From positions 1,116,001 through 1,180,000 of the forward strand of contig NW_026577929.1 of NCBI RefSeq assembly GCF_029407905.1: a DNA stretch of 64,000 nt, in the 5' to 3' direction. The notes under the pieces are model-generated. The model was not told where the DNA came from. It saw only the letters and a program-made list of their open reading frames with translations, and made no database searches. Position 1 is the stretch's first letter; every line of letters starts with the position of its first letter. The position numbers and the translations under genes were made by a program. Shown piece after piece: positions 1-12,273 of this stretch. This stretch comes from Bubalus kerabau. Lineage: Eukaryota; Chordata; Mammalia; Artiodactyla; Bovidae.

Positions 1-1249
1 AGACGGCTAGGCGACCTATTCAAATGTTAATTAGATATAATAAAGAGGAATAGAATGAGGATAGCTCAGTAGGAAAATTCAGTGGAGAAAAGAAGCTGAG
101 TGGCTTGGTTTACGCGGAAAATCAATATAACCCATGACACCAGGTTAGCTCTGACCACGGAGGCCGCAGGCGCCCTCTCGAATAGCGGAAGGTGCCCCAC
201 CTTAGACACCTTCTCGAGTGGGTCTTAGAAGCCCAGGCAAATAAATGGTCGCAGAGGACATCCACGCTCCAGATGGACACTCAGCTAGAAGTTAAAGGGA
301 AGAATGACATGGGGAGACCAAGCGTTGGTGAGCAAGGCCCATAGCTTTATTTTCAACAGGGGCTTTTATACCCTAAGTTACACATAGAGGACAATAGGGG
401 ATGCAAAATCAGCAGTCTTTGATGCTTATCAAAAACCAGGGTTTCTTTCCTGCAGATTTATCGTATACAAATGGTTTAGGTGATTTACATCATCTTCTGG
501 CCAGAGGCCTATTAACATTTTATGACTCTTGACAAGGACTTATCAACAAAGACTTATTTTCTCTAAGAGTAATTATTTTAAGGTTTGGCGCCATCCTCCG
601 AAGATAAGATTACGTTCCTATAGGGTGGATGTGTAATGGGTTTACAAAGGAAAGAATTTACTACCTTAAGGGTCTAAAGTTACTAACACCAAGGCCACTA
701 CTTATTTTTTCTACATACCAACTATATTAATTAATGCACATTCAAGGATACAATTCAAGGGATGTGAAAACTTGGCAACAAACATTGGCTCATCAATGAA
801 ATCTTTTACTAGTTTTATTCTGACAGTTTCTAATTCTCTGAGAGGCTCTAAGCTATTTGAATATCTTAAGCTTCCCGTGCCTCTGGAGGCTGGGAGACTG
901 TAAACAATCGTATGCATAGCTGTAGGTGTCTGGGTAAACTTGTCAGGCGAGTTAGAGAGCCATCTGAGGGGTTTGGATTTAAACACTCCTAATTGCCCAG
1001 GAACTTTATTAATTGGAGCTGTAAGTTAACTCTTTGACAGAGAGAGTGAGATGGTGGTGGGGGACAGCCCCCAGTAAAGTCAGAGGCGAGAGCACAAAGC
1101 AATAAAGTAGGCAGACTCTGGTTATTGGGGGGTAGATGCTCGAGAATATCCGGGGGCACTCCCGAGACTCGATCCCGCCTTTGCGTATGCCGAGCCCCCT
1201 TCCTCATGACCTTTGTCACGAGTGGAATGTCTCTCGCCGGCTCCCGGCA
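1..1249 (-). mobile_element. Class II ERV LTR (solo LTR or provirus edge), cut by window start
   Basis: This is the reverse complement of the two proviral LTRs at 37054-38356 and 42643-43936, matching along nearly its whole length. On the plus strand it ends at 1249 with the complement of the TG start, next to satellite I. The far end, about the last 50 bases of U5, lies outside the window, so its target duplication cannot be checked. Read on the minus strand, a TATA box lies at 364-370 and an AATAAA at 346-351. The satellite next to it begins CGTGGG, which would be the 6-bp duplicate if the element is flanked in the usual betaretroviral way. It could be a solo LTR or the 5' LTR of a provirus extending left. 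Confidence 0.85.
711..986 (-). other. 91-codon open frame in LTR U3
   Basis: An ATG-to-stop frame of 91 codons lies in U3 of this LTR. The same-length frame occurs at the same place in both proviral LTRs (37316-37591 and 42905-43180). I recognise no domain, signal peptide or membrane segment. Betaretroviruses such as MMTV can carry an accessory gene in U3, but nothing here resembles one. Differences between copies are about as often non-synonymous as synonymous, so passive retention is the simpler explanation. Confidence 0.25.
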
Positions 1250-4200
1250 CGTGGGGGTTTTCTCCCGAGGCACGACGAGGATCTCAGGGAGCCTCTCGTG
1301 CGGCGCCAGGGAAGTCAGGTCTCCATGCGCGTGGCGAGGGGGAGCGCGTCCTGGCTCTCGAGTCACGGGAGGGGACTAGGGCCTCGAGACGCGTTGAAGA
1401 AGGACTCTCGAGGTCTTTCTCGGGGGGCGGCGGGAAACCCTCCTTTCCCTCGCCTTCTGACGGGGACCTTAGGGAACTTGCCAGGGTGCCACTGAGAGGC
1501 TACGGATCCTGTGGAGGTGGCGGGGCCCCTCGGGACTCCGCTGGGTCTGGAGCAGCGGAAGAGGGCCTCACCTCGAGGGGAGGCAGGAACCTCAGGCTTC
1601 CTCTCCGTTTCGGACTCCGACCGCAGGGTCCCTGCAGAGTTGGGACAGGAGAGTCAGGCCTCGTCTTGTCTGAGGAAGGGAACCCGGCTGGCCTCTCGAG
1701 TTGCTCAGGGGGTCTCAGGCCCCTCGTCGAGCTGTGTGTGGAACCCGCGGGTCTTTGCGGACGATGCACGGGGCTGGCAGTGCCCCTTCGTGTTGTGCCT
1801 TCACCCACAGGTTTGCCTTCGAAGAGGGGTCCGGGCCTCGGGTCCTTCTCAAGAGCGGACCGGGGAATCGGGGGCGTTCGGCATGTGGCCCCACCCATGT
1901 GGCTCGTCTCGAATTTCCTCGTGAGACAGGCCTCACCCTGAGGTGCGCCGGGAAGGCCGGGAACCCCTTCCAGACCACGCAGGGGAATCGCCTCTCCTGT
2001 CGCGATCAGGAGGGGAGAAGGGGCTCAGAGGAAGCGGAGCCTGGACTCTCGGTGTTCCACTCGAGGGACCCCGGCGTGTCGGGGGACTTTTGGGTGTCGC
2101 AGGAAGGCTGTCAGGGACCGTTTCGCCCTTCAGGGCGGAACAGGGGACTTCCCTTTAGACGCCGTCGCGGGCAAGGGCCTCATCTTGCCAAGAGGTGAGA
2201 ACCACGTGGTTTTTCTCGAGTTGCGGCGGCATTCTCGAGTTACGACGGGGATCTCAGCCTTCCCCTTGGGTTGGCCCTGGGAAGCCCAATCTTCCCCTCG
2301 GGTTGCGAGGGAAAGCTGGGGGTTGCGCTCGAGTCACTGCAGGGCCGAAGAGACCTCACCTAGGCGTGTGTCCGGGACCTAATATTCCTCTCCAGGATAG
2401 GCGGGGATCTCGGGGTTGCATTACAGGCTCCCCCGGGGAGTCAGGCCTCGTCTCCAGGGGAAGCCAAGGACTCCGCTCTCCTCTCGAGTCGCGACGCGGG
2501 TCTCTTGGAGCCCCCTGAGCGGCCTCAAGGGAGTCCAGCCTCCTCTTCCGTTTGGAGAGAGGACCCGGGATTGCTCTCCAGGCCATGCAGGAAAAGAAGG
2601 CCCTCAGCTCGCGAGGACGGGGGCGTCTCAGGGGTTTCCTCGAGCTGCGGCGCCCGTGGGGGTTTTCTCCCGAGGCACGACGAGGATCTCAGGGAGCCTC
2701 TCGTGCGGCGCCAGGGAAGTCAGGTCTCCATGCGCGTGGCGAGGGGGAGCGCGTCCTGGCTCTCGAGTCACGGGAGGGGACTAGGGCCTCGAGACGCGTT
2801 GAAGAAGGACTCTCGAGGTCTTTGTCGGGGGGCGGCGGGAAACCCTCGTTTCCCTCGCCTTCTGCCGGGGACCTTAGGGAACTTGCCAGGGTGCCTCTGA
2901 GAGGCGAAGGATCCTGTGGAGGTGGCGGGGCCCCTCGGGACTCTGCTGGGTCTGGCGAAACGGAAGAGGGCCTCACCTCGAGGGGAGGCAGGAACCTCAG
3001 GCTTCCTCTCCGTTTCGGACTCCGACTGCAGGGTCCCTGCAGAGTTGGGACAGGAGAGTCAGGCCTCGTCTTGTCTGAGGAAGGGAACCCCGCTGGCCTC
3101 TCTAGTTGCTCAGGGGTCTCAGGCCCCTCGTCGAGCTGTGTGTGGAACCCGTGGGTCTTTGCGGACGATGCACGGGGGTGGCAGTGCCCCTTCGTGTTGT
3201 GCCTTCACCCACAGGTTTGCCTTCGAAGAGGGGTCCGGGCCTCGGGTCCTTCTTAAGGGCGGACCGGGGAACCGGGGGCGTTCGGCATGTGGCCCCACCC
3301 ACGTGGCTCGTCTCGAATCTCCTCGTGAGACCGGCCTCATCCTGAGGTGCGCCGGGAAGGCCGGGAACCCCTTCCAGACCACGCAGGGGAATCGCCTCTC
3401 CTGTCGCGATCAGGAGGGGAGAAGGGGCTCAGAGGAAGCGGTGGCGGGACCCTCGGTGTTCCCCTCGGGGGACCCCAGCGTGTCGGGGGACTTTTGGGGG
3501 TCGCAGGAATGCTGTCAGGGACCGTTTCGCCCTTCTGGGTGGAACAGGGGATTCCCTTGAGACGCCGTCGTGGGCAAGGGCCTCATTTGCCAAGAGGTGG
3601 GAACCACGTGGTTTTTCTCGAGTTGCGGCGGGATTCTCGAGTTACGATGGGGATCTCAGCCTTCCTCTTGGGTTGGCCCTGGGAAGCCCAATCTTCCCCT
3701 CGTGTTGCGAGGGAAAGCTGGGGGTTGCGCTCGAGTCATTGCAGGGGCCAACAGACCTCACCTAGGCGTGTGTCCGGGACCTAATATTCCTCTCCAGGAT
3801 AGGCGGGGATCTCTGGGTTGCATTCCAGCCTCCCCCGGGGAGTCAGGCCTCGTCTCGAGGGGAAGCCAAGGACTCCGCTCTCCTCTCGAGTCGCGACTCG
3901 GATCTCTTGGAGCCCCCTGAGCGGCTTCAAGGGAGTCCAGCCTCCTCTTCAGTTTGGAGAGAGGACTCGTGATTGGTCTCCAAGCCATGCAGGAAAATAA
4001 GGCCCTCATCTCGCGATGACCGGGGTGTCTCATGTGTTTCCTCGAGGTGCCGCGCCAGTGTGGGTTTCCTCACGAGGTACGATGAGGAACTCATGGAGCC
4101 TCTCGTGCAGTGCCATGTTAGTCAGTTCTCCATGCGCGTGGCGAGGGGGAGTGTGTCATGGCTCTTGAGTCATGGTAGGGGAATCGCGACTCAACACATT

Positions 4201-5327
4201 TTGAAGCACTCTCGAGGTCTTTCTCGAGTCACGGCAGAAAACCCAGGGGTCCCTCGACTTGTGCCTGTGACCTCAGGGAGCTTCTTTTTGTGCCTCTGAG
4301 AACTCAGGGATACTGTGGAGTTGGTAGGGGCCTCTCGGGACTCCACTGGTTGTGGTGCAATGGAAGAGGGCTTCATCTCGAGTGGACGCAGGAACCTCAG
4401 GCTTGCTCTCCGTTTCTGACTCGGAACCCGTGGTCCCTGCAGAATAGGGACAAGAGAGTCACACCTAGTCTTCTGTTGAGGAATGGACCTTCGTTTGCCT
4501 TTCGAGTTGTTTACAGGGTGACAGGCCACTTGTCGAAATGTCTGTGGGACCTGCGGGTTTTTCTGGACGATGCACGCGGGTGTCAGTGCCCCTTCGTGTT
4601 GTGCCTTCATCCACAGGTTTTCCTTCAAAGAGGTGTGCTGGCATCGGGTTCTTTTCAAGAGTGGACCTTGAAATTGGGGACTTTCGACATGTGGCACCAC
4701 CCACGAGGCTATGTCTCGAACTTCCTCATGAGACCGGCCTCATCCTGAGGTGCGCCCGGAAGGTCGGGAACCCCTTGCAGACAGAGAAGGGGAGTCGACC
4801 CTCCTGTCGCAATCAGGAGAGGAGAAGGGGCTCAGATGAAGTGGTGCCGGGAACCTCGGTGTTCCCCTTGAGTGAGTCTGGTATGTCGCGGAACTTTTGG
4901 GGTCGCATCAAGGGTACCAAGTACCGTTTCGCAATTCAGGATGGAACGTGGGACTTCTGTTGAGATGCTGTAGCGGACAAAGGGCCTCATCTTGCGATGA
5001 CGAGGGAAGCACGTGGATTTTCTCGAGTTTCGGTGGGATTCTCGAGTTACGACGGGGAATTCAGGCTTCCTCTTGTGTTGGCCCAGGAAGTCTAATCTTC
5101 CATTCGAGTTGCCAGGGAGAGCTGGGGATTGGGCTCCATTCACTGAAGGGCAAACTAGACCTCATCTAGGCTTGTATCCAGGACTTAATGTTCCTCTCCA
5201 TAGGCGACAGGGATTTGGGGTTGCATTCCATACTCACCCGGGGAGTCAGGCCTCATCTCGAGGGGAAGCAAAGGACTCCACTCTCTTCTCGAGCCGCGAC
5301 AGGTATCTCTTGGAGCCCACTGAGTGG
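1250..5327. repeat. Satellite I (1.715-type) array, about 2.9 units
   Basis: Tandem repeats of about 1.40 kb: the anchor at 1250 recurs at 2655 and near 4055. Each unit is packed with degenerate short subrepeats rich in CTCGAG, as expected for bovine satellite I, which is known to be built from short (about 31-bp) subrepeats. Up to about 4000 the units belong to subfamily A (anchor CTCCCGAGGCACGACGAG; TCGAGGGAACCC). After that they switch to subfamily B (CACGAGGTACGA; GAGTGAGACCGG-like). The array stops abruptly at 5327, just after a CCCACTGAGTGG motif. Open frames of up to about 240 codons exist on both strands and are not genes. Confidence 0.93.
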
Positions 5328-7812
5328 TCTTTGCTCTGTAGGAGAGCTCTAGTGTTCATAAGCCTGTACATAAGTGAACACAGACATTCTGTGTGCATGT
5401 TGCTGCATACCCAAAATAGGGCCACAAGGAGCCTCATGCTCTCCATGCGGCGCGGAAGCTGTGCAGCCACGCAGCAGCTGAAGAATCCAACCAATTGCTC
5501 TTTTCTTACCTCTGACAGAGCTCGCATTGCCGTAGCCCTTGGCAGTTTGAAAACACTGGACCCTAACCCCTCTCAAAGTAGGCCTGGGTTCTAGTTCGAA
5601 TAGAAAGTCAATAGCGGAGCTGAGGACAGGAACGCGGCAGTCATTTATCACACGCTCCTGCAGCCTGCTACTACAGGGACACTAACGCTAGAAGCTAGGA
5701 ATGTCTTTGCAAGGTGCGCAAAGGACAAGGGAGAACCTCGACCCTGACTCTAGTATTTCAGTCCCCTGAGCAGATCTGAGGTTCTCCCGCTGTAGAAGCT
5801 AACCCATTCCTTTCAAATACAGGCTTCCTAACACAGGGCCAGTTGGCTGCTTGCTCTTCCACGAAGCAGGCTTCCTTAACTTGCAAACTGCGAATTCCGC
5901 TTAACAGCCTGGAGGAAAATCGCTTCTTGGAAGATTTTTTTCAGAGGCTGTATCCCCGGAGCTGGGGCCAAGCTAGGGGACCCATACTGACAAGGGAAGG
6001 CAAAACCACATCCAATGTCTTTGCTCTGGAGGACAGCTTTGGTGAGCCTAAGTCTTTCAGGAATATTTCTGGCTCCAACAGAGTCAAATTCTGTGTGTGA
6101 AGTTGCACAGCCAAAATAGGGGAACAGAGAGCCTGATTCTCTCTGTGTAGCTTTGAAGCTGTCATTCAAAAAACAGCTTGAGAATCCATACAATGCTCTC
6201 CCTTACTGCTAAGAGAATTCTCATTGCTGTAGTCCTTGACAGTTTGTAGAAATCCGCACCCTAACCCTTCTCCAAGTAGGCCTGGGTCCTAGCTCGGAAT
6301 AACAGGCAACGGCAGAGCTGAGGCCAGTAAGGCACAAGTGAGGTCTCACACACTCTTGCAGTCTGATCGTCCAGGAACAGTAAGGCCTCTATTTCCCTGC
6401 AGGAGGCTCGCTTGCCTTGCCTCCTGTGAACTGCATTTCCCAGCCTGGGCGCAAAGCTGTTCCTGGAGATTTTTTCTCAGGGGCTGTTTCCCTGGAGCTG
6501 GGTCGGACCTCGGGGGCCCAACTCACAGGGGAAGACAAAACCACATGGACAGGTCTATGCTCTGTAGGAGAGCTCTAGTGAACCTCGTCTCTCAGGAACA
6601 TTCTTGGCTTCTACAGAGACACCTCTGTGCGTGAAGCTACACACCCAACATAGTGGCAAAGGGAGTCTGATTCTCTCCGTGGGTGCTGATGCTTTGTGGC
6701 AAAGCACCTGCTAAGAATCCATCCGCATAGGCTTCCCTCACCTTGACAGAGGTCTCATTGCTGTAGTCCTTGGCAGTTTGGAAAGAAGCAGACCCTTACC
6801 CTTCACCAAGTAGGCCCTTGTCCTTGTTTGAATGGAAAGGCAGTAGCTGAGCTGAGGCCAGTAAGGCGCCAGTCAAGTCTGACATATTCCCGATGCCTGC
6901 TCCTTCATGGAAAATAACGTTAGAATCTGGGAATGCCTTTGCAAGGCTGGCAAAGGGCAGTCAGGAACCTCGACCCTGCCTCTGGAATTTCTATCTTCTC
7001 AGCACATCTGGCGGTCTCGGTCAGGAGAAACTAACCCATTCCTTGCAAATATAGGCTTCCAAACACAGTCCGGTTGGCTGTCTCTTCTTGCCGAAGGAAG
7101 CTTGCTTATCCCACCTCCTGTGAACTCCACTTCCCAGCCTGGGTGATAAGAGGTTCTTGGAGATCTTTTCTCAGAGGCTGTTTCCAAGGAGCAGGGGCTG
7201 ATCCCAGAGACCCACACGCACAGGGGAAGGGAAAACCGCATGGATAAGTCTTTGCTCTCTAGGAGTGCTCTAGTGAACCTCAGTCTGTGGGGAATGTTCT
7301 TGGCTCCAACGGGGACATCTCTGTGTGGGAAGCTGCATTGCCAACATAGAGACACAGAGACCTGATTCTCTCTGTGCAGCTTTGACGCTGTCGTTCAAAC
7401 AACAAATTGAGAATCCACACAATGCTCTCCCTTACCACTGAGAGAGTTATCATTGCTGTAGCCCTTCGCAGTTTCTGGAAATCGGCACACAAACACTTCT
7501 CCAAGTAGGCCTGGGTTCAAGTTCAGATGAACATGCAATAGCGGAGCTGAGGCCAGTAAGGCACCAGTCAGGTGTCACACACTCTGGCAGCCTGCTCCTC
7601 CAGGGACAGTAAGGCCTCTATTTCCCTTCAGGAGGCTCGCTTGCCTTACTTCCTGTGAACAGCGTTTCCCAGCCTGGGCGGAAAGCAGTTCCTGGAGATC
7701 TTTTCTCAGGGGCTGTTTCCCCGGAGTTGGGGCGGACCTCAGGGACCCAACTCACAGGGGAAGGCAAAACCAAATGGACAGGTCTATGCTCTGTAGGAGA
7801 TCTCTAGTGAAC
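5328..7812. repeat. Two-subunit tandem array (534 + 695 bp), left part
   Basis: A tandem array unrelated by eye to satellite I. A recurring motif (ATTGCTGTAGCCCTTGGCAG, with variants) starts at about 5525, 6222, 6756 and 7451 in this part and at 9290, 9983, 10517 and 11204 beyond the solo LTR. Spacings alternate between about 695 and 534 bp, giving a higher-order unit of about 1.23 kb. Each subunit also contains a conserved phrase GCTCTGTAGGAGAGCTCTAG. Subunits look moderately diverged, so the array is fairly old. I cannot name the family with certainty; it may correspond to another described cattle satellite. Confidence 0.8.
7807..7812. repeat. Target-site duplication, left copy (GTGAAC)
   Basis: GTGAAC immediately before the solo LTR is repeated exactly at 9110-9115. 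Six base pairs is the usual duplication for betaretroviral integrases. Confidence 0.92.
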
Positions 7813-9109
7813 TGCCGGGGTCCAGCCCCAGCTGATCCAGGGTATTCGAAGCAGAGACGGCGTAGGCGAGGGTCAGGGAACAACTGCTTAATTAAACGTT
7901 AATTAAGGATATAAAGAGTAATAAAATGAGGATAGCTCAGTAGGAAAATTCAGTGGAGAAAAGAGGCTGAGTAGCTTGGTTTACGCGGGGGACCAATAAA
8001 ACTTCAAGACAAGAAGCTTGCACCACTTACGTAGGCCGCAGGCGTCCTTCCGTTCTCCCGAAGGAGAGGAGACACTGAGGCCTCCCCGGTCGGATCTTAG
8101 AAGACCAGGCAAAATTAGTAAGCTTGGTGGGTTCTGCTCTCCAGATGGAGACTCAACCAGAGTGAGAGAGAGAGAGAGACATGGGGAGACCAGTATTTCG
8201 AGAAACTGATCCCAATTCTTTATTTTCCATGGTCTACTTTTATACACTGAGATGTTATGCAAAAGTCACGTGGGGTCAGCAGTCCTGACTTTTATCAAAG
8301 TCAGGTGCTTCATACAAAAGTATACAGAGGTCTTAGGGGTGTTACATCATCTTCTGGCCAGGGGGCCTGCTGACAATTTACGACCCTCTCCTTGTGACAG
8401 CGGTCAGTCAACCAGGACACTTATTTCTCCAGGGGTGATTATTCTTAAAACAGACGCCACCCAAATAAAGTTACATTCCTATAGGGTGAGGGTGTAGTGG
8501 GTTTTAGTTAAGGAAAGAATTTACTTAGCCTAAGGTCTAACGTGATTTATATCAAAGGTTAATACTTATTTCTTCTATATATTCATTAATGTGTATAAGG
8601 GCAGGGGATGTGGAGACTTAGCAGTAAACATCAGCTCAACAAATGAAAACCCTTCACCAATATGATTTCTAATCAGCCCATTATACTTATACTAATACTT
8701 TTCTAACTTTTCTAAGGAACCTGTTTTTAGAAGGTTTAAAGCATCTCGTGCCTCTCATGGTTGGGAGGCTGTGAGCAATCACATGTGGCCGGACAAGCCT
8801 GTCAGGCAGGCTAGAGAACCTTCAGAGGAGTTTGTAGGTTAAAACACTCTTGTCACACCCAGGGGTTTTTATCAACTGGAGCTCTAGGTTAACTCCTTCT
8901 CCGAAAGAGGTGGTGGGGGACAGCCCCCCGTAAAGTCAGAGGTGTAGGTGAGAGCACAAAGTAGTAAGGTAGGCAGGCTCTGGTGATGGGGGTAGATGCT
9001 CGAGGATTTCCAGGGGGACTCCTGAGGCTCGATCCCGCCTTTGCGTATGTCGAGCCTCCTTCCTCATGACCTTTGCCATGGGCGAAGTGCCTCACTCTGG
9101 CCCCCAACA
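7813..9109 (-). mobile_element. Solo LTR, class II ERV
   Basis: A complete LTR of 1297 bp on the minus strand, with TG...CA ends and a perfect 6-bp target duplication GTGAAC. It aligns with the other LTRs at its U5 end, TATA/poly(A) region and GC-rich end, but is clearly more diverged and lacks the 91-codon U3 frame. Read on the minus strand, the TATA box is at 8238-8244 and AATAAA at 8219-8224. A short GA run lies near 8164-8179. No internal viral sequence accompanies it, so it is the product of LTR-LTR recombination. Removing the LTR and one duplicate restores the ~534-bp spacing of the host array. Confidence 0.93.
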
Positions 9110-11378
9110 GTGAACCTCCTCTCTCAGGAACATTCTTGGCTCCTATCGAGACACCTCTGTGCGTGTAGCTACACACGCAACGTAGGGACAAAGGGAGCCA
9201 GATTCTTTCCGTGGGGTGCTGATGCTTTGTGGCAAAGCACCTGCTTGAGAATCCATCAGCTTACGCTTCCCTCGCCTTGACAGAGGTCTCATTGCTGTAG
9301 CCCTTGGCAGTTTGGAAAGAAGAGGACCCTTACCTTTCATAAAGTGGGCCCTTGTCCTAGTTTGAAAGGAAAGGCAAGAGCTGAGCTGAGGCCAATAAGG
9401 CGCCAGTCAAGTCTGACATATTCCCGAAGCCTGCTCCTTCATGGAAAATAACGCTGGAATCTAGGAATGTCTCTGCAAGGCTGGCAAAGGGCAGTCAGGA
9501 GCCTGCACCCTGCCTCTGGAATTACCGACTTCTGAACAGATCTGGAGGTCTCCCTTAGGGGAAGCTAACCCATTCTTCCAAATAGAGGCTTCCAAACGCA
9601 GGCCGCTTGGCTGCCTCTTGCTCTCTGAAGGAGGCCTGCTTTTCCCGCCTCCTATGAACCCCACATCCCAGCCTCTGGGAAAAGCGGATCTTGAAGATCT
9701 TTTCTCAGGGGTTGTTTCCACGGAGCTGGGGCCGAGCCTGGAGCCCCAAACGCACAGGGGAAGAAAAACCACATGTACAAGTCTTTGCTCTCTAGGAGAG
9801 CTCTAGTGAACTTCACTCTGTCAGGAACGTTCTTGTTTCCTATGGAGACACCCCTGTCTGTGAAGCTGTGTACCGAACATGGAGACACAGAGTCTGATTC
9901 TCTCTGTGCAGCTTTGAAGCTGTCGTTCAAACAACAGCTTGAAAATCCATACAATGTTCTTCCTTACCCGTGACACAGTTCTCATTGCTATACCCCTTGG
10001 CAGTATTTAGAAATCCATACCCAAACCCTTCTCCTAGTAGGCCTGGGTCCTAGTTCGGAGAAACACGCAATGGCGGAGCTGAGGCCAGTAAGGCACCAGT
10101 CAGGTCTCACACACTCTGGCAGCCTGCTCCTCCAGGGACAGTAAGGCCTCTTTTTCTCTGCAGGAGATTCGCTTGCCTTACTTCCTGTGAACAGCATTTC
10201 CCAGCCTCAGCGAAGCGGTTCCTGGAGATCTTTTCTCAGGGACAGTTTCCCCGGAGGTGTGGCAGACCTCGAGGACCCAACTCACAGGGGAAGGCAAAAC
10301 CACATGGACAGGTCTATGCTCTGTAGGAGAGGTTTAGTGAACCTAATCTCTCAGGAACATTCTTGGCTCCTATAGAGACAACTCTGTGTGTGAAGCTACA
10401 CTCCCAACATTGGTGCACAGGGAGCTTGATTCTCTCCGTGGGGTGCTGATGCTTTGTGGCAAAGCACCTGCTTGAGAATCCATCCTCTTAGGCTTCCCTC
10501 ACCTTGACAGAGGTCTCATTGCTGTAGCCCTTGGCAGTTTGCAAAGAAGAAGACCCTTACCCTTCATAAAGTAGGGCCTTGTCCTAGTTTGAATGGAATG
10601 GCAATAGCTGAGCTGAGGTCAATAAGGAGCCAGTCCCGTCTGACACATTCCCGAAGCCTGCTCCTTCATGGAAAATAACTCTAGAATCTAGGAATATCTT
10701 TGCAAGGCTAGCAAAGGGCAGTCAGGAACCAGTACCCTGCCTCTGGAATTACTGACTTCTGAGCAGATCTGGAGGTCTCCTTTAGGAGAAGCTAACCCAT
10801 TCCTTCCAAATAGAGGCTTCAAAACACAGGCAGGTGGGCTGCCTTTTCGTTCCCTATGGAGGCGTGCTTTTCTCTCCTCCTACGAACCCCGGTTCCCAGA
10901 CACTGGGAAAAGTGGATCTTGAAGATATTTTCTCAGGGGTTGTTTCCACGGAGCTGGGGCCGAGCCTGGAGACCCAAAGGCACAGGGGAAGGCAAGACCA
11001 CATGGACAAGCCTTTGCTCTTTAGTATAGCTCTAATGAACCTCACTCTGTCAGGATCTTTCTTGATTCCTACGGAGACACACCTGTGTGTGAAGCTGCGG
11101 GCACAGAGAGCCTGATTACCCCTGTGCAGCGCTGAGTCTGGGCGGCTAAACAACAGCTTGGGAATGCAGCCTGGGGCGCTTCCCTTCCCTCGGACAGAGC
11201 TCTCCTTGCGGTAGGCCTTGGTAGTTTGCATACAATGGGGCCCTAAGCCCTCTGCAAGTTGGCCTGGCTCCTAGGTCCAAAGGGCAGGCCAGAGCGGAGC
11301 TGAGGCTGTCAGGCTCCAGACACATCTCCCATACTCCTACATCCTGCTCCTACCCGGGCGTGAACGCTAGAAGTTGGG
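9110..11378. repeat. Two-subunit tandem array, right part
   Basis: Continuation of the 534/695-bp array after the solo LTR, starting with the second copy of GTGAAC (9110-9115). Anchors at 9290, 9983, 10517 and 11204 keep the alternating spacing. The last subunit is the most diverged and GC-rich; it ends at about 11378, after a GCTAGAAGTTGGGAA phrase that matches GCTAGAAGCTAGGAA in earlier units, and runs straight into the GC-rich element. Confidence 0.8.
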
Positions 11379-11810
11379 AAGGTACCTGGACCGTGCAGGG
11401 GCGGGGCGAACGCGGGCGGCGTGGGGCGGGGGTCGGCTTCTGGCGGGGGTGGGGGCGGGCTTCCCAGTTGTGCTCTCGGAGGTGGACACTGAGGCTGAAA
11501 ACGCGCCGGGAGTGCACCCGGGACTGGGTAAACCCGGGCTGCGCGGGTCGAGATTCCGATGGCTTTGGGTGGGGGTCGGTCCCAGTTGTGCTCCCGGGGG
11601 TCGCCACTGCGGCTGGGAACGCGCCGGGAGCGCGGCAGGGGCGGGGCTAACCCTGGGGGCGCGGGGCGGGGGTCGGCTCATGTGGGGGATGGGGAGGGGT
11701 TCCCAGTTGCGCTCTCGGGGGTTGCAACTGCGGCTGGGAACGCCCATTTCGTCCGCTCCTGGGTCCCCAAGGATCGCCATCCCGTGGGTGCAGTGGAGGG
11801 CTGCGGACCA

Positions 11811-11819
11811 CAGGTAAGG
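11811..11819 (+). promoter_or_regulatory. Splice-donor-like site in GC-rich element copy 1
   Basis: CAG/GTAAGG matches the mammalian 5' splice-site consensus closely. The same site is kept in copy 2 (GT at 16293). Whether it is used is unknown. Confidence 0.4.
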
Positions 11820-12267
11820 GAACTGGGACTGCGTGGAGCAGGGAACCAAGTATTCCGCCGTCTGTTGACACATTCTCGGAGCTCCCCAACCTGGAGGTCG
11901 CAGAAAGGCCTTGCCTTTGGGGTCAAGGCCTTTACCGCTCCACCCCTTTGCTGAAAAATCTCAGTCTGCACGGTTTTCCCAAGCAGCCTAGTGTCCCCTG
12001 GAAGTCCAAGGGACAGAACACTGAACTCTGGCCGGCTGGCCCAGCCCTGCTTCTGGCACTTTGTAAGCCAGCGGGCCCTTGAGCACCTGCTGGGATGGGA
12101 AAGGGAAGGGTCCACGGATTGCACCCTAGAAACTTAGTAGGGTGCATGGATTTCAAACCCTGGTGGCCGCCCAGGCAGCAAAGAAGGGGGGAGGGCACCT
12201 TGCTGCCCTTTCATGGCAGAATCTGTGGCTGTCCTGATGCGTGGGCCTTTTCATGGGGACCTTGTGC

Positions 12268-12273
12268 AATAAA
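12268..12273 (+). promoter_or_regulatory. AATAAA in GC-rich element copy 1
   Basis: A canonical poly(A) signal followed by a GT-rich stretch (GTTTGGTGTTTTGGT), the usual arrangement for a cleavage site. The signal is conserved in copy 2 at 16719-16724. Confidence 0.45.

Noticed and set aside
1250..5327. CRISPR-like array from repeated CTCGAG words
   Set aside because: Spacings are irregular, subrepeats are degenerate, and the context is mammalian satellite.
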